The position numbers and the translations under genes were made by a program. From assembly GCA_024228355.1 (NCBI GenBank), contig JAAETN010000220.1, forward strand, positions 1 through 39,307: DNA of 39,307 bases, in the 5' to 3' direction. The DNA is from Maribacter sp. GTDB lineage: Bacteria > Bacteroidota > Bacteroidia > Flavobacteriales > Flavobacteriaceae. A model generated the notes under the pieces. The model was not told where the DNA came from, did no database searches, and saw nothing but the letters and a program-made list of their open reading frames with translations. How positions within the stretch are numbered: position 1 is the stretch's first letter; each line of letters begins with the position of its first letter. This document shows, piece after piece, positions 23,204 through 32,787 of the stretch.

Positions 23204-23968
23204 ATGAATAAGTTATTTCTGCTTTTTCTGTTTCTATCTTTATCGTCTTGCTATACCTCGAAAAATGTAGATTATTTACAAGGTAATCAGAGTGATTATA
23301 ACATACCAGTCCATCCTACTGTATATCTGGTCCAACCAAATGATGTCTTGAATGTTAGGGTACAAAGCAGGGATCCTGAACAATCTAATTATTTTAACTT
23401 AAGTACTGTTGAAGATACACGGATTGAAGCAAATCCAGCATCTTTGTTTCTTACCGGCTATACCGTAAATCAAGATGGCAAAATAAATCTTGCAATTGTT
23501 GGTGAACTTAAAGTAAGCGAACTTACGGTAGAAGAAATCCGTGATCTTGTTCAAATCGAAATAGACAAATATCTGTTGAATGCCTTGGTCTCCGTAAAAC
23601 TTACCAGCTTTAAAATATCAGTTCTGGGAGATGTTAAAAATCCAGGCACCAATTATGTTTATAATACGCAGTCTACCATATTCGAGGCACTTAGTGCTGC
23701 AGGTGATTTGAATTTATCCGCAAAGCGGAAAAATGTAAAATTAATTAGACAGATTGGTGACAAACATGTTGTAGCAACATTAGACCTGACCCATCCTTCA
23801 ATTATTCGATCTCCATACTATTTTTTGCATCCTAATGATGTGATATATGTAGATACATCAAAACAAAACCTTGCGAATAACAATATCCGAAATAATTTAG
23901 GAATATTTTCACTTATTTTATCTGCGATATCCACGACTATCCTAGTATTGAGTTTTACCTCAAATTAA
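23204..23968 (+). CDS. Wza-like polysaccharide export lipoprotein
   Basis: From ATG 23204 the protein has 254 residues and a lipoprotein signal (LFLLFLFLSLSSC), which supports this start over the upstream in-frame one at 23123. The Poly_export domain is visible in VYLVQPNDVLNVRVQ and GYTVNQDGKINLAIVGEL, then an SLBB-type segment (VSVKLTSFKISVLGDVKNPG). A C-terminal hydrophobic helix (NLGIFSLILSAISTTILVL) is typical of the short Bacteroidota form and would cross the outer membrane. It would form the export channel for the polymer together with the Wzc-like protein encoded next. Confidence 0.92.
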   Translation: MNKLFLLFLFLSLSSCYTSKNVDYLQGNQSDYNIPVHPTVYLVQPNDVLNVRVQSRDPEQSNYFNLSTVEDTRIEANPASLFLTGYTVNQDGKINLAIVGELKVSELTVEEIRDLVQIEIDKYLLNALVSVKLTSFKISVLGDVKNPGTNYVYNTQSTIFEALSAAGDLNLSAKRKNVKLIRQIGDKHVVATLDLTHPSIIRSPYYFLHPNDVIYVDTSKQNLANNNIRNNLGIFSLILSAISTTILVLSFTSN

Positions 23969-24138
23969 TTTAACCCGATAAGATTTTGATACATTTAAAT
24001 AATGTTACCAAAATCTACCCAGTTTTTTTTATTAGTGTTAATTAAATTACACAAAAAAGAATCAAATGATTTACAAGAAGATAAATATTTACGGGAACTT
24101 TGTTCAAACCCAAACCAAGAAAACTAGATTATACAAAA

Positions 24139-26547
24139 ATGAAAAATGAAAAAGATACACATATTAATACTCAACAAGAGGTTAATTTGAAACAATTTTT
24201 CCAGAAGGTCTATAAGAACAAATGGCTTTTCGTTTTGAGCATTGGTTCATTTTTGGCAATGGCAATAGCCTATATCTTTCTGGCCACACCGAAATATGAA
24301 GTTTCAACCTCTATTTTGATCGATGCTTCCGGAAGCAACAGGGCCCTAGGTGAAAGCAAGTACATCGAAGGCGGAGTAGGATTAATCGAAGTTGAAAAAA
24401 ACCTCTACAATGAAGTGGGCATCATAAAATCTTTTAGCCTTATACGCCAAACAGTGGAAGATTTGGGTTTTGATATTACCTACTATTCCGGAAACTTGCT
24501 AACGAAAAAAGAGTATTATGGCTTTTTTCCGATTGATGTAACACTCACCGAGGCCAAAGCCCAGCTCTATGATGTTCCTTTTGAAGTAGATATCCTTTCA
24601 AATGAAAAATATAAATTAACGATCGAGGGTAAGAATTTTAAGGTTTTACACCCAAAAAGTGGTTCAACACGTGAAGTAAAACGAGATTTTTCTTTTTCTA
24701 AGGAATTCGCATTTGGAGAAGTGGTCAGCCATGAATATTTCTCATTCACAATACACAAACCGGATTATGATTTTAACCTAGATGATGATACTCTTCGAAA
24801 CCTCAGTTTCGTTGTACACAACCTTGATGATGTTGCCAACAAATATCTTATAGGCCTTAAAGTCAATAATATTGACATACAGGCGAGTATTTTTAAAATA
24901 GTTTCTTACGGAGCCCATGTAGATAAAGAAGTTCATTTTCTCAAAAGACTAACAGAAAATTACGTACAGAATAAACTGAAATCTAGAAACGGAATTGCAT
25001 CGGGTAAGGAGGAATTCATACGAAATCAACTTAGGGAAGTATCGGATTCTTTGGCAAGAATCGAGTTGCAACTCGAACATTTCAAAAAAAACAAAAGGGC
25101 ACTTAATTTAGGAGTAACAGCAACCAATGCCTTGGGCCAAACCTCGAATTTACAAGCTGAGAAGGCGAAAATTGAACTGGATATTAAATTTTACAATTCA
25201 CTAATTGAAAACGTCCAAATGAATCAACACACGGATGATTTTGTTATTCCGACTTCTATTGGTATAGAGGATCCTATGATAAATGCAAACCTTGTAGAGC
25301 TTAAAAACTTATATGCCGAAAGAGCAAAGAAAAAATTCTATTTGACCGGCACCAACCAAGAAATGAACATCTTGAACCAACAGATCAAAGCATCGACCGA
25401 TTTATTGCTGAACAATATGCGCAATGCCATCAAATCTTTGGTGTTTGCGCAAGAAAGAGTTATAAGTCAACTAGCAAGTTACAATGGGGTAATCAATTCT
25501 CTACCAGAAAGAGAAAATGCACTACTTTCAATCGAAAGGCAAAGTACTTTATACGGTAATCTATTCAATTATTTAAGTCAAGAGTTGGCTAAAACGGGTA
25601 TCGCCAGAGCAGAGAGTACTTCGGATACCAGGGTATTGGATGAGGCAAGAATGGCAGGTGATGGGCCGGTTGCCCCCCAAAAATTACTGCTTTTGGTATT
25701 GGCCTTTATACTTGGCACTATGTTTCCTATGGCATGGCTTACCTTATTTTCCAAGGACGAGACCATTGAAAGTATCGAACAGATTTTTTCAAACAGTGAT
25801 ATTCCGGTGATAGCCAGTATCGCGCATCACGACCCTGAATCTTTAAATTCAGACTCCGAGCTTTCGCTGTGGAAAGCAAAGGAATCGTTTCGTTACTTAA
25901 CTTCAAATTTGAAATATGTAAAGACAAAAGAACAATGTGTTGTCTTAGGAATAACTTCTATTTTTCCTGAAGAGGGCAAAACATATAATGCTATCAACTT
26001 AGGCATAACTCTTGCCGAATCAGGCAAAAAAACTATTATTATCGATGCGGATTTAAGAAAGCCTAGTCTGATCAAAGGCATCAAGGGTAGCCAAGGCAAG
26101 GGACTTACGGACTATTTAGACGGAGATATTGTTTTATTGGATGATATCATTCATTTTCATGAAGAATTAAACACCTTGCACTTCGTTCCGACCTCGACGG
26201 TGAACGGCAATGTTCATAAGATACTTTCAGGACCTAAAATGAAATCACTTTTTCTATATCTTACGGAAAGATACGATTATATCATCTTGGATACCCCTCC
26301 AGTAGGTCTGGTATCTGATTTTCTACTTTTTAGAGATTTGATTGATATAAATTTATTCGTGCTTCGAAGAAATATTGCCAAAATTGGATTTTTAAAGGAT
26401 ATAGAGAAGCTGATACCGCAAGGTAAAAAGAAGAAAAGTTTTATCATTTTCAATGATGTTCCGAAGAAAGATCATTACTATGGATATGAGCAGAGTTACG
26501 GGCAAAATAAAGAAAAACAGTTGGTCACAAAAGCGTTATCGACATAA
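24139..26547 (+). CDS. wzc: Wzc-like polysaccharide co-polymerase with BY-kinase domain
   Basis: About 802 residues from ATG 24139; a TTG at 24100 would add 13. A Wzz chain-length domain comes first with helix 1 (about 29-49), then a long periplasmic coiled-coil region (about 270-480), a GNVR-like segment and helix 2 (about 515-535). The tyrosine kinase domain has a Walker A with FPEEGKTYNAINLG (the usual GEGK has Glu for the first Gly), Walker A' IIIDADLRKPSL and Walker B YIILDTPPVGLVSD. The tail has clustered tyrosines (HYYGYEQSYG) for autophosphorylation. It controls chain length and export with the Wza-like lipoprotein. Confidence 0.94.
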   Translation: MKNEKDTHINTQQEVNLKQFFQKVYKNKWLFVLSIGSFLAMAIAYIFLATPKYEVSTSILIDASGSNRALGESKYIEGGVGLIEVEKNLYNEVGIIKSFSLIRQTVEDLGFDITYYSGNLLTKKEYYGFFPIDVTLTEAKAQLYDVPFEVDILSNEKYKLTIEGKNFKVLHPKSGSTREVKRDFSFSKEFAFGEVVSHEYFSFTIHKPDYDFNLDDDTLRNLSFVVHNLDDVANKYLIGLKVNNIDIQASIFKIVSYGAHVDKEVHFLKRLTENYVQNKLKSRNGIASGKEEFIRNQLREVSDSLARIELQLEHFKKNKRALNLGVTATNALGQTSNLQAEKAKIELDIKFYNSLIENVQMNQHTDDFVIPTSIGIEDPMINANLVELKNLYAERAKKKFYLTGTNQEMNILNQQIKASTDLLLNNMRNAIKSLVFAQERVISQLASYNGVINSLPERENALLSIERQSTLYGNLFNYLSQELAKTGIARAESTSDTRVLDEARMAGDGPVAPQKLLLLVLAFILGTMFPMAWLTLFSKDETIESIEQIFSNSDIPVIASIAHHDPESLNSDSELSLWKAKESFRYLTSNLKYVKTKEQCVVLGITSIFPEEGKTYNAINLGITLAESGKKTIIIDADLRKPSLIKGIKGSQGKGLTDYLDGDIVLLDDIIHFHEELNTLHFVPTSTVNGNVHKILSGPKMKSLFLYLTERYDYIILDTPPVGLVSDFLLFRDLIDINLFVLRRNIAKIGFLKDIEKLIPQGKKKKSFIIFNDVPKKDHYYGYEQSYGQNKEKQLVTKALST

Positions 26548-26618
26548 GCCTTAATCCAATACAAAGGTTTGAATTATCCAAAATGAATGCTCAGCAAGAA
26601 CTGTGATATCCAGATAAT

Positions 26619-27992
26619 ATGAATGACTACTCCAAGCTATTTAACTTTAAAATAGATGAGGCACAATTGCCCTATTTCTATATCTACTTTGTCATTGCTG
26701 GTGTCATTGCGTTATATTTACTTGTTAAAAGTGGTTCAAAACATAAGTTTGAACTATTTTTTATGTCGTTCTACTTGTTGACGGGTAATATTAACGAATT
26801 ATTGACGATAAAAATTCCCGGATTCAGCTTTTTCGAAATTCAGCCAGAAAGGTTACTTTTTTTTATATTATCATTTTTTATAGCAAGAAAAATGTTTTTT
26901 TCTAAGGAAAAGCTACAATTTTCTTTCAACAAAAGCATCCCTTGGTTCGAAGTTGCACTATATGCCTATGTGGTTATGCTTACGGTCTCGGCACTTTACA
27001 ACATCTCAGAGACAGGTATTGCAGACGCTGTATTAAGTATCTACAATGCCACAGCATTTTTAGTCATTATGATATCCATTAGGTTAATGGCAGATAAACC
27101 TTCCTATGACCTCATCGGAAAATCGATCATAATCGGTGCCATGGCGTCGAGTTTAATAGGTCTTGTACAGTTGGGTATCGACCCATACTTTCTGAGAATA
27201 GGCGATAACCGGGAAGCCTTCGGATCCTTTTTAAGATCAAATGGTATATTTAGCACCGAATATTTCAATTCGTACTACCTCATCATCGCAATTGTATGGA
27301 CGTTGACCACAATTAAAAACAATCTTTTGAAAATTTCATTGGTAGCCCTTTTTTCAATAGGGGTGATATCATCGTTTCAGCGAATGAGCTGGGTGATTTT
27401 GGCATTAGTTCTCGTTACCTATTTGGTTTTTATCAAGAAAATGGCTCTTGAAAAGCTTTTTTTTACGGGTTTGGCCTTGATTGCCATAATATTATCAATT
27501 TCTATCTTTTATTATCAAGACCTAATGAAGAGCTCTTTGGTAAAGGAAAGGCTAAGTGAGCGGGTCGATAGCCGAAAAGGATACTATGCCATGGTTCTTG
27601 ATAATATCGGGAAAAAACCTGTTTTCGGGTACGGCAATCTCAAGAATGAGGTCTATTATGTGAATTTGATGCGCATAACAGGGGATAGAGACAGGGCAAC
27701 GGCAACCACTGGAGATCTTCATAGCGGTTATTTTTCGGCACTTTTTTTATACGGGATCCCAGCGTCAATTTTCTTTACTTTGTTTGTAATATTGTCAGTG
27801 CTTTATTATTCAAAATCTTTTAATATTGATCTGTATTTCGTTCTGCCTTTTCTAGTAAGTATCCTATATATGATCGGTAATCTGACCAACAACTTTTTAT
27901 TTCTAAAATATATTTCAATTCTCTACGCAATCCATATTGGGATTGGAATGGGAATGAATCAAATAGAAGAACGATTAGTTTCGAAAAATTAA
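26619..27992 (+). CDS. O-antigen polymerase/ligase-like membrane protein (Wzy-type)
   Basis: The 457-residue protein has about eleven helices and a large periplasmic loop near residues 310-375. The Wzy_C/O-antigen ligase pattern is visible: FLRSNGIFSTEYFNSYY, then SFQRMSWVILALV, a loop with KPVFGYGN, and DLHSGYFSALFLYG. The loop His in LHSGYF is the place of the conserved His in this superfamily. In this locus, beside Wzx, Wza and Wzc, it is most likely the polymerase joining repeat units in the periplasm. Confidence 0.85.
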   Translation: MNDYSKLFNFKIDEAQLPYFYIYFVIAGVIALYLLVKSGSKHKFELFFMSFYLLTGNINELLTIKIPGFSFFEIQPERLLFFILSFFIARKMFFSKEKLQFSFNKSIPWFEVALYAYVVMLTVSALYNISETGIADAVLSIYNATAFLVIMISIRLMADKPSYDLIGKSIIIGAMASSLIGLVQLGIDPYFLRIGDNREAFGSFLRSNGIFSTEYFNSYYLIIAIVWTLTTIKNNLLKISLVALFSIGVISSFQRMSWVILALVLVTYLVFIKKMALEKLFFTGLALIAIILSISIFYYQDLMKSSLVKERLSERVDSRKGYYAMVLDNIGKKPVFGYGNLKNEVYYVNLMRITGDRDRATATTGDLHSGYFSALFLYGIPASIFFTLFVILSVLYYSKSFNIDLYFVLPFLVSILYMIGNLTNNFLFLKYISILYAIHIGIGMGMNQIEERLVSKN

Positions 27993-28028
27993 ATAGATGA
28001 TTCCATTATTGTACTTCTATCCGAACCT

Positions 28029-29390
28029 ATGAATATAGTAGAAAAAGCAAAAACAGTTTTGTTTAAAGGAAACGCACGATCTGTTCGGGCTAAGAAGAAC
28101 GTATTACTCACCATAATCATTAAGGCCCTCGGAGTATTGATTGGTTTTATCTATTTCCCTTTATCGTTAGATTATTTGGGTAGCGTAAAATTCGGAATTT
28201 TTCTCATACTTCTTTCGATAGTCGATTGGTTTTTGAATTTTGACATTGGCATTGGCCTAGGATTGCGCAATAAGTTTGGTGAATCGGTTGCTAACAATGA
28301 TGAAGAAGAGGCAGTACGCTATGTGAGTACGGCTTACTTTGCATTGGGTGCCATAATATCGGTAGTAACTATTGTACTTCTGATTCTTAATTTTACCCTA
28401 CCCTGGACAAGTTGGTTGAATATTACCCCGGAACTGGCTGACGAGGTACGGTTACTTGGTGCGATTATTATCGTTGCCTTCGGTATCCAGTTCATTGCAC
28501 GTAATATTTACGAAATATTCTATGCCATGCAAAAAATGGCCTATGTTGAATTGTTTTCATTTCTAACAAAGTTGTCCTTTCTTATATTGATAATTATAAT
28601 TCCTTTTATAGTGGCGGACTCTTTGCTTCTTTTTGGAGCCGCTAAGTCCATGACATTTGCGTTAGTTCCTCTGGTAGTAGGATTGTATTTTTTTAGAACT
28701 AAATTCAACAAATACCGCCCGTACCTAAAGTACGTGAGACTTGATTATTTTAAGGGTCTTTTTTCCTTGGGGTTTAAGTTCTTTGTGATTAAAATCTCAA
28801 TGCTCATCATACATCAAACCAATAATATTTTGATTGGGAGCTTTGTTTCCTTGGAGGCGGTGCCTCAATATGAGGCAGCATATAAATATCTTTCCATATT
28901 TATGCTGCTATTCGTTATTCTTAATAATCAACTTTGGCCATCCAATATCGAAGCGTATGCCAAAGGTGAGATAGACTGGATGAAAAAGGCTATGAACACC
29001 GTATTAAAAATTTGGATCGGAACCGTATTCCTGGCCATAATAATGGTTCTGGTGTCTCCTTTTGTATATAAATTGTGGTTACAGGAAAATCTTGAAATAC
29101 CTTTGACTATTTCAATAGTAGTAGCAGTATCCATAAGTCTTACCACTTGGGTGAATATGTTTAATATTGTGTTAAATGGAACCGGTAAAATTAGGCTGCA
29201 AATGTTTGCTTGGTTATTTGCAGCCTGCATTAATATTCCGGCATCTATATTTTATGTTGAAGTGTTAGACCTTGGAGTAGTAGGTATCGTTTTAGGCACA
29301 ATCACCAGTCTAATACCACTAGCAATTATTTCCCCAATTCAAGTGAATAAAATTTTATCAAGAAAGGAACACGGTATATGGGCAAAATAA
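28029..29390 (+). CDS. Polysaccharide repeat-unit flippase (Wzx-like, MOP superfamily)
   Basis: The 453-residue protein has about twelve helices with the start typical of the family (ARSVRAKKNVLLTIIIKALGVLIGFIYFPL is cut here into ARSVRAKKNVLL and ALGVLIGFIYFPL), followed by LGSVKFGIFLILLSIVDW and DIGIGLGLRNKFGES. The second half has NNQLWPSNIEAYAKGE and FNIVLNGTGKIRLQM, as in Wzx. It moves lipid-linked repeat units across the inner membrane. It lies 36 bases after the polymerase gene. Confidence 0.92.
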   Translation: MNIVEKAKTVLFKGNARSVRAKKNVLLTIIIKALGVLIGFIYFPLSLDYLGSVKFGIFLILLSIVDWFLNFDIGIGLGLRNKFGESVANNDEEEAVRYVSTAYFALGAIISVVTIVLLILNFTLPWTSWLNITPELADEVRLLGAIIIVAFGIQFIARNIYEIFYAMQKMAYVELFSFLTKLSFLILIIIIPFIVADSLLLFGAAKSMTFALVPLVVGLYFFRTKFNKYRPYLKYVRLDYFKGLFSLGFKFFVIKISMLIIHQTNNILIGSFVSLEAVPQYEAAYKYLSIFMLLFVILNNQLWPSNIEAYAKGEIDWMKKAMNTVLKIWIGTVFLAIIMVLVSPFVYKLWLQENLEIPLTISIVVAVSISLTTWVNMFNIVLNGTGKIRLQMFAWLFAACINIPASIFYVEVLDLGVVGIVLGTITSLIPLAIISPIQVNKILSRKEHGIWAK

Positions 29391-29644
29391 CCGATTAATA
29401 AAAACCAAAGGCGTCAATGGCCATGATATGAAACTAACTAAAAGCATCCAAAATTAACGCATTATGATCAGGACAAAGGTAGGTGGTGTTATTTTTTTTA
29501 TCTGGTGTAGAAGAATATAAAACCTGTCTTGGGCTAAGGGATATAATTGCAGTTTGTAATAAGATGCTATTTTAAAGGAAAACAATTGACGAGCTATTAG
29601 TTTAAATAAAATATTTTTTAACAAATTTAACTTCCAACACTAAT
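29391..29644. other. Spacer between flippase and amidotransferase genes
   Basis: This 254-base stretch has no gene I can support. An 18-codon frame at 29464-29520 (KVGGVIFFIWCRRI) resembles the start of an acyltransferase cut by a run of eight T, but this is too short to call. It probably carries a promoter for the gene that follows. Confidence 0.4.
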
Positions 29645-31507
29645 ATGTGCGGAATATGTGGTAAACTTCATTTTGATTTAGGGCAACCCGTTTTTCATGA
29701 TGACATTCATGAAATGACTAAATTGATCGAACATAGAGGTCCCGATGATAGTGGGTATTATTTGAAAGGTAATATTGGTTTAGGATTTCGAAGATTAAGC
29801 ATTATTGACCTTGATAACGGTCATCAACCATTGTCAAATGAAGATGGAACAATATGGATTGTCTTTAACGGCGAAATATATAATCATCTCAGCCTGCGCC
29901 AGATGTTAATTGGTAAAGGGCATAAGTTTAAGACAAAAACGGATACCGAAACCATTGTTCATCTTTTTGAGGAGTATGGGAATGAATGTGTCAAACATTT
30001 GCGGGGTATGTTTGCTTTCGCCATATGGGATGAGAAGAACAAAAGATTATTTTGTGCAAGAGACCGTTTTGGAATAAAACCATTTTTCTACTTCCTTGAT
30101 AATGATAGGTTTATTTTTGGCTCTGAAATAAAGTGCATTTTGAGTCAAATAAATTCATCCTCTACCATTTCACTTTCAATGTTAGACCAGTATTTGGCAT
30201 TTGGTTATTCATCTGAAGAAGATACCATTTATCAAAATATTAGAAAATTAAAGCCCGCTCATACATTGGAAATACAGAATGGTGGTAGATTCAAAATCAA
30301 TAGATATTGGGATATTCACTACCGACCTGATTACAGTAAAACAGAAGACGAATGGTGTAAGTTATTGGACGATAAGCTATCGGAATCTGTTAAAGCTCAT
30401 ATGATAAGTGATGTGCCTTTAGGAGCGTTTTTGAGCGGAGGAATTGACTCTAGTGCGATGGTTGCTTTAATGTCGAAACATTCAAATTTACCTGTAAAGA
30501 CATTTTCTATTGGTTTTAAGGAAGCAGAATTTAATGAATTAAAATATGCAAGAGAACTAGCAAGTAAATATCAGACAGAACATCATGAGCAAATTGTAGA
30601 GCCAGAATCCGTTAGTATGTTGCCCAATTTAGTGGATATGTACGATGAACCATTTGCCGATGCTTCCGCTATTCCAACGTATTTCGTTTCCAAATTTGCT
30701 AGGGAATTCGTAACCGTAGTGCTCTCAGGCGACGGTGGTGATGAATTATTTGTTGGTTATAACAAGTATCAGAGAATGAATAATATGCGAAAGTATAATG
30801 TCTTACCTGATTCAGTGAGTAGGCATTTTTGGGGTGGTTTGAATAAAATGATACCGAATGGTGCCAAAGGAAAAGGAGCCACTTACTATCTTTCCAAACC
30901 TAAAAATAGTTTTCCCGCTTTTCACTCAATTTGGCAACAAGCTGAGCGTAAAAAACTATTTAAAAAGGAACTTTGGGAAAACATTAAAGAATCCCCTGCT
31001 GAAACCCGAAGAATTGAATGCTTTATAAATTCTGAATCGTCCGACTTTCTATTTAATATGCAAAAAATGGATATGCAAAGATATATGGTTGATGGTATTC
31101 TTACCAAAGTGGATAGGGCCAGCATGCAAAATTCCCTTGAGGTTCGAGTGCCCTTATTAGATCATGAATTTGCAGAATTAACCGCGCTTATCCCCTCTGA
31201 ATTAAAATTGAAAGGCAATATAAAGAAGTATATCTTTAAAAGGGCCATGAAAGATCATTTACCTCAATCTATTATATCACATAAGAAACAAGGTTTCAGT
31301 GTTCCCTTGAAATCGTGGTTTAAAGAAGACCTGAAGGAATATGTCAATGATCGACTAATAAGTACAAACGGTCCATTGTACGATTATTTAGAACCTGCCT
31401 ATGTGCGTAAAGTAGTCAATGAACATCATGGAGGAATGCGCGATTTCAATGATAAAATATGGTCTTTGCTATTTTTAGATCAATGGCTTTCTTCACGTAA
31501 CGAGTGA
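29645..31507 (+). CDS. asnB: AsnB-type glutamine amidotransferase (first copy)
   Basis: The 620-residue protein begins MCGICG, with C2 as N-terminal nucleophile after Met removal. The glutaminase domain (1-about 210) has HRGPDDSGYY, RRLSIIDL and VFNGEIYNH. The synthetase domain has the ATP-pyrophosphatase loop S264-GGIDSS, then VLSGDGGDELFVGY and DGILTKVDRASM. In polysaccharide loci such enzymes often amidate uronic acids rather than make free asparagine. It shares its layout with the second copy at 35344; the sequences differ through most of their length, so this is not a recent duplication. Confidence 0.93.
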   Translation: MCGICGKLHFDLGQPVFHDDIHEMTKLIEHRGPDDSGYYLKGNIGLGFRRLSIIDLDNGHQPLSNEDGTIWIVFNGEIYNHLSLRQMLIGKGHKFKTKTDTETIVHLFEEYGNECVKHLRGMFAFAIWDEKNKRLFCARDRFGIKPFFYFLDNDRFIFGSEIKCILSQINSSSTISLSMLDQYLAFGYSSEEDTIYQNIRKLKPAHTLEIQNGGRFKINRYWDIHYRPDYSKTEDEWCKLLDDKLSESVKAHMISDVPLGAFLSGGIDSSAMVALMSKHSNLPVKTFSIGFKEAEFNELKYARELASKYQTEHHEQIVEPESVSMLPNLVDMYDEPFADASAIPTYFVSKFAREFVTVVLSGDGGDELFVGYNKYQRMNNMRKYNVLPDSVSRHFWGGLNKMIPNGAKGKGATYYLSKPKNSFPAFHSIWQQAERKKLFKKELWENIKESPAETRRIECFINSESSDFLFNMQKMDMQRYMVDGILTKVDRASMQNSLEVRVPLLDHEFAELTALIPSELKLKGNIKKYIFKRAMKDHLPQSIISHKKQGFSVPLKSWFKEDLKEYVNDRLISTNGPLYDYLEPAYVRKVVNEHHGGMRDFNDKIWSLLFLDQWLSSRNE

Positions 31508-31571
31508 ATTTGTAAAAGTGGTTATTAAAGGAATTGATTTTTTCCTCAATATCAACCTAATTCTAAAAAAA

Positions 31572-32534
31572 ATGAAAATCGAGCCAAAGTCAAATCTAAA
31601 TTACTCGAATATTATTCTGGAATTTGAAAGCCCCACAAGTGTGAGGAATAAAACACACTATTTGGTCGGGTTCGTTTTTTTGGTGTTGAATAAGATTCGT
31701 CATAAACTGCAAGGTTATAAAAGTGCGAGAGGTTTTTCATCCGATTTAATAGAAAAAGCATTGGCCCATGATCTGAGCATTATTACTAGATGGCGTGATT
31801 ATCTTAAGAAGTATACCGAGACAACTAATAATGATGTTTTTAAAGGTAAGAAAATACTGGAATTAGGGCCAGGTGCAGATTTAGGTGTAGGCTTACTACT
31901 TTTAAGTGAAAAAGCGAAAAGCTACTCCGCTATCGATGTTCATAATTTAGTAAAGGCAACCCCACCTGCATTTTATGAATATCTATTCAAATATCTTGAA
32001 AAATCGGATATAGATACTAATATTGAAGAACTGAGAAAACAACTTGATTTAACAGAAGGGGAACGAAATGAAGGGTTGAATTATCACTTCAGAAAAGATT
32101 TCGATCTTTCCTTATTTCCTGACATGCATTTTGATTTAGTTGTCAGTAATGCCGCCTTTCAACAATTCGATAATCCAGTAAAAACAATTTCGCAATTGAG
32201 CAAAATAGCCAAATCGGGAGCTAAGTTTATTGCGTTGATCGATTTAAAAACACATACAAGATATTTAAAAACTAAGGACCCATTAAATATTTATCGCTAC
32301 AATGATTTTATATTCAAACCCTTGAGATTTAAAGGTTCACCGAACCGAATGCGACCCTATGAATATGAAAATGCACTGAAATCACATGGGTGGAAGGATA
32401 TTAAGATTTATCCTAGGTTGCAATTGAATATGGATTATTTGCCGAAAGTAAGTCATACGTTGAATAAGAAGTTTAGGGATGATAGTAACCAAATGCATTA
32501 TTTAACCGTAGTTATCTGCGCTACCAAATTATAA
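31572..32534 (+). CDS. SAM-dependent methyltransferase
   Basis: From ATG 31572 the protein has 320 residues; an earlier GTG at 31518 would add 18 and cannot be excluded. Motif I is KILELGPGADLGVG (about residues 95-108) and later motifs are FDLSLFPDMHFDLVVSNAAFQQF and AKSGAKFIALIDL. The class I fold is clear. The target is unknown; a sugar or a polymer end group would fit the locus. The N-terminal region (LNKIRHKLQGYKSARGF) is of a type seen in other sugar-cluster methyltransferases. Confidence 0.85.
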   Translation: MKIEPKSNLNYSNIILEFESPTSVRNKTHYLVGFVFLVLNKIRHKLQGYKSARGFSSDLIEKALAHDLSIITRWRDYLKKYTETTNNDVFKGKKILELGPGADLGVGLLLLSEKAKSYSAIDVHNLVKATPPAFYEYLFKYLEKSDIDTNIEELRKQLDLTEGERNEGLNYHFRKDFDLSLFPDMHFDLVVSNAAFQQFDNPVKTISQLSKIAKSGAKFIALIDLKTHTRYLKTKDPLNIYRYNDFIFKPLRFKGSPNRMRPYEYENALKSHGWKDIKIYPRLQLNMDYLPKVSHTLNKKFRDDSNQMHYLTVVICATKL

Positions 32535-32605
32535 ACTATTGTAATATGACTATTTTCAAAAATATATCTTAATTGATAAACGTGGTTGACACATTATAAC
32601 TTAGT

Positions 32606-32695
32606 ATGCGAAAAGAAAACCGACATATAAAAGAGCACATCGTATTTTTAGGCGAAGCAGGTTTCCCCGTGGGATTGGCGGCTTTAATAGGATAA
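32606..32695 (+). pseudogene. Remnant of a glycosyltransferase N-terminus
   Basis: ATG 32606 opens 29 codons reading RKENRHIKEHIVFLGEAGFP, then VGLAALIG and a stop. This matches the start of the next gene (WLGVSGFPFGLAEIQ), so it looks like the first strand of a related GT4 glycosyltransferase, cut after the GFPVGLA motif. It is either a leftover of a replaced gene or of a duplication. Confidence 0.55.
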
Positions 32696-32787
32696 CTTTT
32701 ATGGCTAATGGGCCTCTATATTAATGTTACATGGTATCAGTAAATGAAATTAAATTCTTAATTGATGTTCAAATAAATCTTTCCGAA

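Noticed and set aside
29464-29520. 18-codon frame resembling an acyltransferase start
   Set aside because: Too short, with a run of eight T, to be called a gene or remnant with confidence.
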